Assembly: GCA_040877445.1 (NCBI GenBank)
Contig: JBBDNT010000232.1
Coordinates: forward strand, 1 to 15,655
DNA: 15,655 bases
Direction of reading: 5' to 3'
Source: JBBDNT01 sp040877445
GTDB taxonomy: Bacteria; Planctomycetota; Planctomycetia; Planctomycetales; Planctomycetaceae
A program made the translations under genes and the position numbers. The notes below the pieces were generated by a model, which was not told the origin of the DNA, ran no database searches, and worked only from the letters and a program-made list of their open reading frames with translations. Every line of letters begins with the position of its first letter. The stretch's first letter is position 1. This document shows, one piece after another, positions 7,623 to 14,056 of this stretch.

Positions 7623-7658
7623 GGCGGGTAGGACGAACTTCAGTTCGTCGTGCCCGGC
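7623..7658 (+). repeat. GTAGGAC-type hairpin with a changed stem
   Basis: GGCGGG, TA, then GACGAACT (7632-7639), loop TC, AGTTCGTC (7642-7649), then GTGCCCGGCC. Compared with the commoner GACGGAAT stem, two base pairs differ and both sides changed, so pairing is kept. Confidence 0.65.
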
Positions 7659-7738
7659 CGTTTTGGGCTGAAAAGCTTGTGAAACGCTGGATGTGCCGGT
7701 CTCCGTATTTGCTCGACGACGGCGAATCGGTGCGTTCC

Positions 7739-7892
7739 CGGGCGCCGCCCCCGGGGGGCGCCCGTGTAACGAGTCTCCGCGGACGCGGCGCCGCCCCGGC
7801 AGGGGCGGAGGAGGGGCTCGCCGATGAAGCGGCGCCGAAGCGATGCGACCGTCACGCGCAGGGCCGATCTCTCCCATCGCCCCTCCGGGGCG
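7739..7892. repeat. Three GC-only hairpins
   Basis: 7739-7764 is a nearly perfect hairpin whose outer arms are CGGGCGCC and GGCGCCCG. 7791-7808 is CCGCCCC, loop GGCA, GGGGCGG. 7878-7892 is CGCCCC, loop TCC, GGGGCG. They form a cluster of very stable structures and have no coding explanation. Confidence 0.55.
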
Positions 7893-7981
7893 GTCGAGAA
7901 GAATGCCCACCGTCATCCTGAATTCGAATGCCTCGTGAACTCGGCCCGCGGATCGAGCCGCGACCGTGACGGAAGCCACCG

Positions 7982-8217
7982 GCGCGGGAATGACGGAAGG
8001 CGCCCGCGCGTCATTCCCGCGAATGCGGGAATCCAGTGGATGCGCGGACGGGGATCACATGGGTAGCCGACTTGGCGATTGCTGGATTCCCGCCTGCGCT
8101 GGAATGACGGAAAGCGCCTGCGCGGGAATGACGGAAGCCGCCGGCGCGCGTCATTCCCGCGAAGTGCCTGCCCTCGCGAAGTGCCTGCCCTCGCGCAGGC
8201 GGGTCGGGGGCGGGAAT
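7982..8217. repeat. Cluster of ATTCCCGC/GCGGGAAT palindromes
   Basis: Palindromes occur at 8013-8032 (loop GAAT), at 8086-8105 (one mismatch) and, in stretched form, at 8152-8217. GGGAATGACGGAA segments lie between them near 7986 and 8124. The last palindrome contains an exact tandem pair of the 17-mer GAAGTGCCTGCCCTCGC (8161-8177, 8178-8194). TGGATTCCCGC...GCGGGAATGAC is a REP-like motif I know from many bacterial genomes. Confidence 0.65.
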
Positions 8218-8284
8218 CCAGTCGATGCCCGTTTCTGCGGAGGCCACCGGTCGATGATTGTCACGCCGCTGCCTTGAAGGCGTA

Positions 8285-9697
8285 CTACGAACTCGCCGGA
8301 ACCTCCGGCCGCCGGGTGTGCCAGTCCGTCTTCGCCTGGTAGGCGTCGGCGAGTGCGAGCAACCGGGTCTCCTCGAAGGCGCGGCCGACGAATTGCAGGC
8401 CGGTCGGCAGTCCCTCTTCGCCGAACCCGTTCGGAACGGTGATCGCCGGAACGCCCGCCGCGTTCCCAGCCCCGCCGATTTCCGTGCCGGCGAATCCGCG
8501 GCCGTACTCGCCGAACGGCGCGTCGATCGGCGGCGCGACGGTCGCCAGCGTCGGCGTGACGACGGCGTCGTACTTCGCGAGCACCGCGTCGAGTTCGCGC
8601 TGCATCTTCGCGCGAAGCCGCAGCGCGTTGATGTAGTCCTTCGCGGGAATCACCAGTGCGGCGTGCGCTCCCCAGCGGTCCTCGGGGGCGGTCATCTCCC
8701 ACACGTCGCCGCTCGTCACCAGTTCCTCGAACGCGGCCGCCATCTCGCACGAAATGATCGTCCCCGCGACGGTTCCATAGGGCAAGTCGGGAAGTTCGAT
8801 CTCCTCGAACGTCGCGAATTCGCGGAGCACTTCGAGCGACTTGCGGTAGTTCTCGCGGACCTCCGGCTGGACACTCTCATCGGCCCCCCGCAGCGTCGCC
8901 AGCCGGAACCGACCGGCGAGTTTTTCCCGCGGCGGATACGCGTATTCGCGCGGCGACGACGTCGCGTCGGCCGGATCGCGCCCCGCGATCGCCGCGAGAA
9001 CCAGGCCGCAATCGTCCGCGGTGCGGGCCATCGGGCCGAGCTTGTCCATCGTCCACGACAGGGCCATCGCCCCGTGCCGGCTCACGCGGCCGTACGTCGG
9101 CCGCAACCCGGTGATGCCGCACTGCGCAGCGGGGTTCATGATCGATCCCCAGGTCTCCGAACCGATGGCGAACGGCACGAGACCGGCGGCGACCGCCGAA
9201 CCGGGACCGCTCGACGATCCGCCGCTCCAGCGTGCGACGTTCCACGGATTCAGCCCCGGCCCGGTGAACGACGCGTTCGCCTGCCGATAGCCAAGTCCCC
9301 CGGCGATCTCGACCATCGCCAGTTTCGCGACGAGCACCGCGCCGGCGGAGCGCAGGCGGACGATGACGGTGGCGTCGCCGTCGAACATTTGGTCCTTGAG
9401 CGGCGCCGCGCCCCACGACGTGGGAATGCCGCGCGTCGCGAGCAGATCCTTCGCCCCGTACGGAATGCCGTGCAACGGGCCGCGGTCGCGTCCGGCGGCG
9501 AAATCGGCATCGGCCTGCTTCGCCTGCGCGAGCGCCAATTCGCGCGTGACGGTGACGACGGCGTTGTACTTCGGCCCGAGCTTTTTCAATCGGTCGAGAA
9601 AGAACTCCGCCAACTCGACCGCGGTGAATTCCTTCTCGCGAAGCTGCTTCCCCAGCGTGCCGACGGAAGCGAATGCCAGCGCGGGATCGACGGCCAT
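8285..9697 (-). CDS. Amidase (amidase-signature family)
   Basis: 470 aa with the full Ser-cisSer-Lys arrangement. Lys83 is in PYGAKD, the cis-Ser is probably S161 in GGSSSGPGSAVAAG (159-172), and the nucleophile is S185 in GSETWGSIMNPA (179-190). The 24-residue distance between the two serines matches that in fatty acid amide hydrolase. The enzyme should hydrolyse an amide bond by acyl-enzyme chemistry; the substrate is unknown. W183 replaces the glycine usual in the GSDTGGSIR motif. There is no signal peptide (start MAVDPALAFA). The ATG at 9697 is preceded by GAGGAGT (9702-9708) six bases or less from optimal spacing, which fixes the start. The small Tat-signal gene ends 71 bases upstream on the same strand, so the two probably form an operon. 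GatA is less likely because no GatB or GatC gene is adjacent. Confidence 0.93.
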   Translation of the reverse strand: MAVDPALAFASVGTLGKQLREKEFTAVELAEFFLDRLKKLGPKYNAVVTVTRELALAQAKQADADFAAGRDRGPLHGIPYGAKDLLATRGIPTSWGAAPLKDQMFDGDATVIVRLRSAGAVLVAKLAMVEIAGGLGYRQANASFTGPGLNPWNVARWSGGSSSGPGSAVAAGLVPFAIGSETWGSIMNPAAQCGITGLRPTYGRVSRHGAMALSWTMDKLGPMARTADDCGLVLAAIAGRDPADATSSPREYAYPPREKLAGRFRLATLRGADESVQPEVRENYRKSLEVLREFATFEEIELPDLPYGTVAGTIISCEMAAAFEELVTSGDVWEMTAPEDRWGAHAALVIPAKDYINALRLRAKMQRELDAVLAKYDAVVTPTLATVAPPIDAPFGEYGRGFAGTEIGGAGNAAGVPAITVPNGFGEEGLPTGLQFVGRAFEETRLLALADAYQAKTDWHTRRPEVPASS

Positions 9698-9768
9698 GAT
9701 GACTCCTCGAATGAGGACGAGAAACGAAACGGCCCACCCCACGCTTGCGGCTTCGCGCCGCCCCGACT

Positions 9769-10143
9769 TCACGCGCCCTCCGCACGCCAGGCGGAGAACA
9801 CGAACGCCGGCTCGTCGGCGTTCTTCAAGCCTGCGTTCGCCAGCAATTCGCCGTTCCGGATGTGGCCGCGGATCTTCGACGCGATGCCGGCCAGCGCCGC
9901 GTCGTCGAGCCGCGGATCGGGATAGCGACGGCGGACGAGCGCGAGCAGCAGCGCCGCCTCGTCCGGAAGTTCGGGCCGCGGCGCGGGTGGCGGTTCGGCA
10001 TCGGTTCGCGCGGCGTCGGTCGCCATCGGCGGACGCGATTCCCGGGCCGATGCAACCTCGGCGATGAACGGGGCGCCGGCAAGTCCGGCCGCCAATCGCT
10101 TCCCGAACTCCCGCCGATCGAGACCCGCGCGACTGCGAGACAT
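9769..10143 (-). CDS. Small Tat-signal protein, likely amidase partner
   Basis: 124 aa. The N-terminus MSRSRAGLDRREFGKRLAAGLAGAPF has a twin-arginine motif (R10-R11, DRREFGK) followed by a short hydrophobic segment to about residue 30, then a Pro/Ala-rich linker (35-60). The mature part (60-124) is a compact helical domain with RRRYPDPRLDDAAL at 71-84 and the distinctive NADEPAFVFSAWR at 108-120. I recall similar DEPAFVF-ending small proteins beside amidases, but I know no named function. GGGAGG at 10150-10155, six bases before the ATG, makes this the clear start; more upstream in-frame ATGs lie in repeat sequence. The amidase follows after 71 bases. It could be a GatC-like stabilising subunit or a carrier; this is inference. 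Confidence 0.8.
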   Translation of the reverse strand: MSRSRAGLDRREFGKRLAAGLAGAPFIAEVASARESRPPMATDAARTDAEPPPAPRPELPDEAALLLALVRRRYPDPRLDDAALAGIASKIRGHIRNGELLANAGLKNADEPAFVFSAWRAEGA

Positions 10144-10179
10144 GAGGCACCTCCCAATCATCAAGAGTCGATCGGCAGT

Positions 10180-10204
10180 ACGTCCCGCCTGCCGGGCGGG
10201 ACGT
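10180..10204. repeat. Perfect hairpin in the 5' region of the Tat gene
   Basis: ACGTCCCGCC (10180-10189), loop TGCCG, GGCGGGACGT (10195-10204). It lies 36 bases before the ATG of the Tat gene, so it may be in the leader of the amidase operon transcript. Confidence 0.55.
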
Positions 10205-10323
10205 GGTGCGCGCGGTGACGCCGCCGTGACCGCGCGGCGAAATCGCCAGTCATCAGCGGGCAAATCGGGGCTCGTGCGGTCACGCGCGGCGTCTTGCATT
10301 CCGCACCCGCCTTCCCGCACCCC

Positions 10324-10376
10324 AGGTCCATTCCGGCGGAATGGACCTACAGTATCGTGCCGCCCGCCGGGCGGCA
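10324..10376. repeat. Two adjacent perfect palindromes
   Basis: 10324-10348: AGGTCCATTCCG, one central base, CGGAATGGACCT. 10358-10376: TGCCGCCCG, one central base, CGGGCGGCA. Read on the minus strand the first follows CTGT, giving GTAGGTCC, the same lead-in as the other hairpins. Confidence 0.6.
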
Positions 10377-10410
10377 GGTCAATGAACCAACGCGGCCGCC
10401 ACCCCGCGCC

Positions 10411-10600
10411 GCAGGACGGATCGCCGATCCGTCCGCCCGTCGGTCAGGGTGGTATCGAACTCTTGATTCTTCGGTTGGCGCCATGCATGAGCGGGATCCG
10501 ATCCTACCAACGAATTCCGGACACGCGAAATGTAGGACGAATCGCCGATCCGTCCGGCCGTCGGCCAGGGTGGTATCGGATCGCGAATTCTTCGCTTTGG
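10411..10600 (+). repeat. Direct repeat, two copies 120 bases apart, each headed by a hairpin
   Basis: Copy A from 10411 has GGACGGATCG, C, CGATCCGTCC (10414-10434). Copy B from 10531 has GGACGAATCG, C, CGATCCGTCC (10535-10555) with one mismatched pair. Both continue with CCGTCGG.CAGGGTGGTATCG and ATTCTTCG, so similarity runs about 60 bases. Between them a GGATCCGATCCTACC palindrome carries the same lead in the opposite orientation. Confidence 0.65.
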
Positions 10601-10950
10601 GCGACTCTCTTTCGATTCCCCGGTATCCTTCCGTGTCGAGGGGGATCTCGGAACCGCCGAGGGCGCGGAGACCGCCGAGATGCGCGATCGCCAGGGCCGT
10701 TGCGATTTCGAGAGCGGTCCTGCCGCACGATGCGGCTATCGAACTCCTCGCACGCCAACGTCTCCGCCCTCGATCGGCGCTTCCCCCGCAGTCGCTCCTC
10801 CGTGGCGATCGCGAAGTCGAGCGAATCCGTCATCCGCCCGCTGAACAGCGCGAGCGCATCGGGATGCCCCGCGGGATGTTCCGCATGGAACGCCCCGACG
10901 GCGGCGAGAATCGCGACTCGCGGGGCTGGTGCGAAGTCGGTGTGGTTCAT
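10504..10950 (-). CDS. Doubtful hypothetical ORF, first half coding-like
   Basis: An open frame of 148 codons. Residues 1 to about 80 look like protein: they begin MNHTDFAPAPRVAILAAVGAF and continue with HPAGHPDALALFSGRMTDSLDF (split here at residue 22), with strong G/C at third positions. After about residue 80 the sequence becomes Arg/Pro/Ser-rich and runs through the inverted repeat at 10645-10681 and the direct repeat at 10535-10600, so the 3' half is repeat DNA. No ribosome site precedes the ATG. The best reading is a gene whose 3' end was replaced or truncated by repeats, or a chance frame. I do not recognise the family. Confidence 0.3.
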   Translation of the reverse strand: MNHTDFAPAPRVAILAAVGAFHAEHPAGHPDALALFSGRMTDSLDFAIATEERLRGKRRSRAETLACEEFDSRIVRQDRSRNRNGPGDRASRRSPRPRRFRDPPRHGRIPGNRKRVAQSEEFAIRYHPGRRPDGSAIRPTFRVSGIRW

Positions 10951-11105
10951 TTCGAGGGCTCACTGATCGGGATTTCCGCGCTCGGCCGCTTACGCAACAA
11001 CAGTGGACCTCAAGTTTCGGCGATGGGTCAAGAGGAATTCGAGAAGTTTTTTCGGCTTGCCGAACCCTCTCGGAAAATTCGGTTGCCGTTACTACGTCGT
11101 CAACG

Positions 11106-11270
11106 TCGAACTTGTGGGTCGATCGATCGGGGCGGGTAGGACGGAATTTCATTCCGTCGTGCCCGCCCACCAGCATCCGGTACGATCTTCCGGCGAGGCT
11201 CGGCGAGGTCGTTGACCGAACGATGAGCCTGCAATCGGTTCTCGCCGGACGGAATACAATTCCGTCCTAC
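11106..11270 (+). repeat. MITE-like element, copy 3, abutting ggt
   Basis: The core is 11131-11270 (140 bases). The left end is GGCGGGTAG, GACGGAAT, loop TTC, ATTCCGTC, GTGCCCGCC (11131-11167). The right end is GCCGGACGGAAT, loop ACA, ATTCCGTCCTAC (11244-11270). Similarity to copy 2 extends left to 11106. The right-end hairpin (11247-11267) sits 16 bases past the ggt stop codon and could act as a 3' structure for that transcript. Confidence 0.75.
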
Positions 11271-11283
11271 GACATCCGGCGCG

Positions 11284-13023
11284 TCAATACCCCCGCGACT
11301 TGCCGTTCTTCCGCGGGTCGCTCGCGCCGAAGACCGCTGCCTCGGCGCGGTGCGCCGCCTGGCAGGCCGAACCGGCGGAGCGCTTCAGCAGCTTGTGGCC
11401 GCGGGCGGCGAGCGATTCGTGCACCTTGTCCCACAGCGAGTCTTCGACGTCGAGCACCTCGGGCAGCCATTGATGATGAATCCGCGGACGGTGCACCGCC
11501 TGTTCCACCGTCATGCCGAAGCGGGTCATGTTGAGCAGCACCTGCAGCGACGCGCTGATGATCCGCGGACCGCCCGATGCACCGACGACGTACACCGCCC
11601 GGCCGTCCTCCAACGCGATCGTGGGCGACATGCTCGAGAGCGGCTTCTTGCCCGGCGCGACCGCGTTCTTCTCGCTCTGCATCAGGCCGAAGGCGTTCGG
11701 CTGGCCGGGCACGGCGGCGAAGTCGTCCATCTCGTTGTTGAGCAGGATTCCGTACTTCGGCTCGACCACGTAGCTACCGAAGCCGGTGTTGATCGTCTCG
11801 GTGCAGGCGACCGCGTTGCCGTCGGCGTCGACGATCGAGAAGTGCGTCGTCCCGCCGTCGCGCGGGGGAACGAATCGCCCGTAGGCTTCGAGCGGCTTCG
11901 TCTTCTCCGGGTCGATCCGCTTGGCGAGTTCGGCCGCGTAGGCGCGGCTGGTGAGGCGGGCGACCGGCACGTCGACGAAGTCCGCGTCGCCGAGGAACTC
12001 CGCGCGGTCGGCGAAGGCGTGCTTCATCGCCTCGGTGAGCAGATGCAGATAGAGCGGATCGTCCGGCCCGAGCTTGTCGATCTTCGCGTCCGGATGCGCC
12101 GCCTCGTAGGCCGAGAGAATGTTGAGCGTCTCGAGCAGCGCGATCCCGCCGCTCGACGGGGGAGGCATCGTGAGAATGGCGAGTTTGCCGTACCGTCCCC
12201 GTAGCGGCTCGCGGACGACCGGCTTCATCGCCGCGAGATCGTCGAGCGTGAGCAGCCCGCCGCCGCGCTGCGACTCGGCGACGATCGCCTCGGCCACCGG
12301 TCCCTTGTAGAACGCGTCCGGGCCGTGCTCGGCGATGAGTCGCAGCACGCGGGCTTGCGGCGACTTCACGATCGCGCCGACCTCGGGCGCTTTCCCGCCG
12401 TGCAGATACTGCTCGTGGAAGGCGGCGTAGCGCTCGCGGGTTTCCGGCTCGCGCTCGAATCGCGCGATCGCCGCCGCCTGCGCGCCGCGGAGCACGCGAT
12501 CGACCGGGAAGCCGTCTTCGGCGTACTTGATCGCCGGAGCGAGGACGGTCTTCAGGTCGAGAGTGCCGTAATGCTCGAGCGCGTAACACAACCCCGCCAC
12601 ATGTCCGGGCACGCCGGTCGCGAGATGGCCGGTGACGCTCAGCCGCGAATGCTCTTCCTTCGAGAGTCCTTCGGGACGGAACATGTCGCGGGTCGCTTTT
12701 TTCGGGGCGCGCTCGCGGTAGTCGAGGGCGATCGCCTCGCCGGCGTCGGCGTTCCAGATCACCATGAACCCGCCCCCGCCGATGCCGGATGATTCCGGCC
12801 GCAATACGGATAGCGCGAACCCGGTGGCGACGGCGGCATCGACGACGTTCCCCCCGCGCTCGAGCATCTCGACGCCGGCCGCGCTCGCCAGTTCGTGATC
12901 GCTCGCGACGACGGCGTGCTCGTACCCGCCGCCCCGCGATTCCTCCGCCCGTAGCGACGGCGGGGTGAGAGCGGGGGCGAGCGTGAGCAGTCCCACGAGA
13001 ATCAAGACGGTGAAGCGGCGCAT
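11284..13023 (-). CDS. ggt: Gamma-glutamyltransferase
   Basis: 579 aa, the usual length of bacterial gamma-glutamyltransferase. Residues 1-26 (MRRFTVLILVGLLTLAPALT... ending SLRA) form a Sec signal peptide, so the enzyme acts outside the cytoplasm. The large-subunit region has the glutamate-binding DYRERAP (R103) and PSSGG at 289-293. Self-cleavage is expected before T392 in DGGTTHFSIVDADGNAV (389-405), the catalytic N-terminal Thr of the small subunit. PLSSMSPT (461-468) and GASGGPRI (481-488) complete the active site. It transfers or hydrolyses gamma-glutamyl groups, for example from glutathione. GGGAG lies eight bases before the ATG. The gene stands alone between MITE-like copy 3 and the nested repeat at 13118. 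The autoprocessing site is intact. Confidence 0.96.
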   Translation of the reverse strand: MRRFTVLILVGLLTLAPALTPPSLRAEESRGGGYEHAVVASDHELASAAGVEMLERGGNVVDAAVATGFALSVLRPESSGIGGGGFMVIWNADAGEAIALDYRERAPKKATRDMFRPEGLSKEEHSRLSVTGHLATGVPGHVAGLCYALEHYGTLDLKTVLAPAIKYAEDGFPVDRVLRGAQAAAIARFEREPETRERYAAFHEQYLHGGKAPEVGAIVKSPQARVLRLIAEHGPDAFYKGPVAEAIVAESQRGGGLLTLDDLAAMKPVVREPLRGRYGKLAILTMPPPSSGGIALLETLNILSAYEAAHPDAKIDKLGPDDPLYLHLLTEAMKHAFADRAEFLGDADFVDVPVARLTSRAYAAELAKRIDPEKTKPLEAYGRFVPPRDGGTTHFSIVDADGNAVACTETINTGFGSYVVEPKYGILLNNEMDDFAAVPGQPNAFGLMQSEKNAVAPGKKPLSSMSPTIALEDGRAVYVVGASGGPRIISASLQVLLNMTRFGMTVEQAVHRPRIHHQWLPEVLDVEDSLWDKVHESLAARGHKLLKRSAGSACQAAHRAEAAVFGASDPRKNGKSRGY

Positions 13024-13117
13024 CGGAATGGCTCCCGGTCGGTCGACGATATCGAACCACCGGAGCGTACCCGCCGAAGGCCCTACCGGCAATGTTCCGA
13101 GCCCGGCCCCGCAAACA

Positions 13118-13309
13118 GGGTGTGGCAAGGTCGCTTGGCGAAAGGGTGGCTGGGGTCGAAGCGCAGCGCAGCTCCAGCGAACCACCAACGCCCTCGCCCA
13201 TCACTGGGGGCGATCCGCCGAGCGTCGTCGCCCGAAGTGGATGCCGATCCACGGCGGATCGACCCCAGCCACCCCACGGCAACCGCCGCCAAGAGAAATT
13301 GCCACACCC
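13118..13309. repeat. Nested inverted-repeat element, 192 bases
   Basis: The ends are GGGTGTGGCAA (13118-13128) and TTGCCACACCC (13299-13309). Further in are GGGTGGCTGGGGTCGA (13144-13159) and its exact complement (13259-13274). Innermost are CGATCCGCCG/CGGCGGATCG (13211-13220, 13252-13261) and GTGGAT/ATCCAC (13237-13252). GCAAACAG before and GCGAACAG after the element could be a target duplication with one mismatch. No ORF is present. It occupies most of the 322-base gap between ggt and the 62-aa gene. Confidence 0.7.
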
Positions 13310-13345
13310 CGCGAACAGTCGATCCCGCCAGGTTTCTTCATGCGA

Positions 13346-13534
13346 TCATCCGGCGTTCCAAGCCGCGCGAAACGATTCGACGAACTTCCGCACGAACTCG
13401 CCGAGAGTATCGAGATTCGGCCAGACGTAGAACACCAGCAGCACGTGGCACGCGAGAATCAGCGCGCAGAGGATGAACGTCCAGAAGGTGCATCCGCCGC
13501 GGCGTCTCTTGCGTCGGTTCGGTGGTTGATACAT
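13346..13534 (-). CDS. Small single-span membrane protein
   Basis: 62 aa. Residues 1-14 are basic (MYQPPNRRKRRRGG), residues about 15-38 form one hydrophobic helix with Cys at 15, 23 and 29, and residues 39-62 form an amphipathic tail (LDTLGEFVRKFVESFRAAWNAG). The basic N-terminus predicts an N-inside orientation. I do not recognise it. It begins 87 bases after the PIN toxin stop on the same strand, so read-through from that operon is possible. No Shine-Dalgarno is seen, and the first ATG was taken as start. The protein-like charge layout supports a real gene, but short length limits confidence. Confidence 0.55.
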   Translation of the reverse strand: MYQPPNRRKRRRGGCTFWTFILCALILACHVLLVFYVWPNLDTLGEFVRKFVESFRAAWNAG

Positions 13535-13621
13535 TGGAAGAAACGAATCGCTGTAGAAGAAGCAACTAGCTGCGCCGCTATCTCGCCGCCTTTTTGTGCT
13601 GTCCGTCGCCCCGGTTCAGCG

Positions 13622-14056
13622 TCAGCCGTCGCCGTTGGCGACAGTTGTCGCGTCGAGGAAATCTTGTGGCACCAAGATCGGAATCCCTCGGAAAGGGTGG
13701 AGCACGAGCAGGTCCGCGTCGCCGGAGACGACGTGCGTCGCAACTCCGCTCACCGCGAGTTCGAGCAGCTTGTCGTCCTTCGGATCGCGACATTCCTCGA
13801 CCGCCGCCGCGACCTCCACGATTTCGGCCTCACCGATCAGCGCCGCCAGGAATTCGAGCCGCACTTCCTCGGATACGTACTTGTCGAACTTGGGACGCCG
13901 CAGGACTTCGGCAATCTCCGCCATCGTATCGGCCGACAAGAGCACCCGACCCCGAGCGACCGCCCGATCGACCGCGCGGCGGGGAACGGAGCGTGGAAGC
14001 AATGCGGCGCTCACCACGACGCCCGTGTCGATCACGACGCGGAGATCACTCGTCAT
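13622..14056 (-). CDS. PIN-domain toxin, putative toxin-antitoxin component
   Basis: 144 aa, the usual length for the PIN family of COG1569/TIGR00305. PIN toxins are Mg2+-dependent ribonucleases. Acidic residues expected in the metal site are D10 (VVIDTGVVVSA), E47 or E50 in the MAEIAEVLRRPKF segment, D94/D95 in CRDPKDDKLLELA (89-101), and D113/D115 in VSGDADLL (110-117). The end HPFRGIPILVPQDFL (120-134) is typical of the family. G12 stands where most relatives have Asn (DTN becomes DTG). The start overlaps the antitoxin gene by 11 bases, a translational coupling common for these pairs. A chromosomal stabilising or stress-response role is inferred. All key acidic residues remain, so activity is possible. 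Confidence 0.88.
   Translation of the reverse strand: MTSDLRVVIDTGVVVSAALLPRSVPRRAVDRAVARGRVLLSADTMAEIAEVLRRPKFDKYVSEEVRLEFLAALIGEAEIVEVAAAVEECRDPKDDKLLELAVSGVATHVVSGDADLLVLHPFRGIPILVPQDFLDATTVANGDG

Larger units (their letters stand above)
7259..8284. other. Gene-free kilobase packed with palindromes
   Basis: No convincing gene lies between the Ldh start and the amidase stop. The open frames here translate repeat sequence (for example IPAxAGI and GMTE-type peptides) and switch frame at each palindrome. The stretch holds two GTAGGAC-type hairpins, a long inverted repeat, a 20-base tandem repeat, three GC-only hairpins and a cluster of ATTCCCGC/GCGGGAAT palindromes, each listed separately. 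At 7362-7367 (minus strand) a TAAGAT box could be a -10 for the Ldh gene, but this is weak. Confidence 0.75.
10144..11283. other. Second palindrome-rich intergenic kilobase
   Basis: Between the Tat gene start and the ggt stop lie at least five palindromes, a direct repeat, MITE-like copy 3 and one doubtful minus-strand ORF (10504-10950), each listed. The part 10951-11105 is visibly lower in GC and holds no gene I can support. Around 10645-10681 ATCTCGG and CCGAGAT form an inverted repeat around two copies of CCGCCGAG. Confidence 0.7.

Noticed and set aside
7601..8277. Several 80-106 codon plus-strand open frames in the palindrome cluster
   Set aside because: They translate repeated palindromes, overlap one another in different frames and have no ribosome sites.
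8258..9925. 555-codon plus-strand open frame opposite the amidase
   Set aside because: It is antisense to an amidase with all catalytic motifs; the composition is typical of a high-GC mirror frame.
10600..10760. Second minus-strand frame with TALEIATALAIAHLGG-like peptide, considered as a frameshifted continuation of the doubtful ORF
   Set aside because: It coincides with the CCGCCGAG inverted/direct repeat, a type of dispersed intergenic sequence that often gives protein-like translations.
10951..11105. Lower-GC stretch considered as a small gene or RNA
   Set aside because: No start with a ribosome site, no conserved motif and no stable fold that I could identify.
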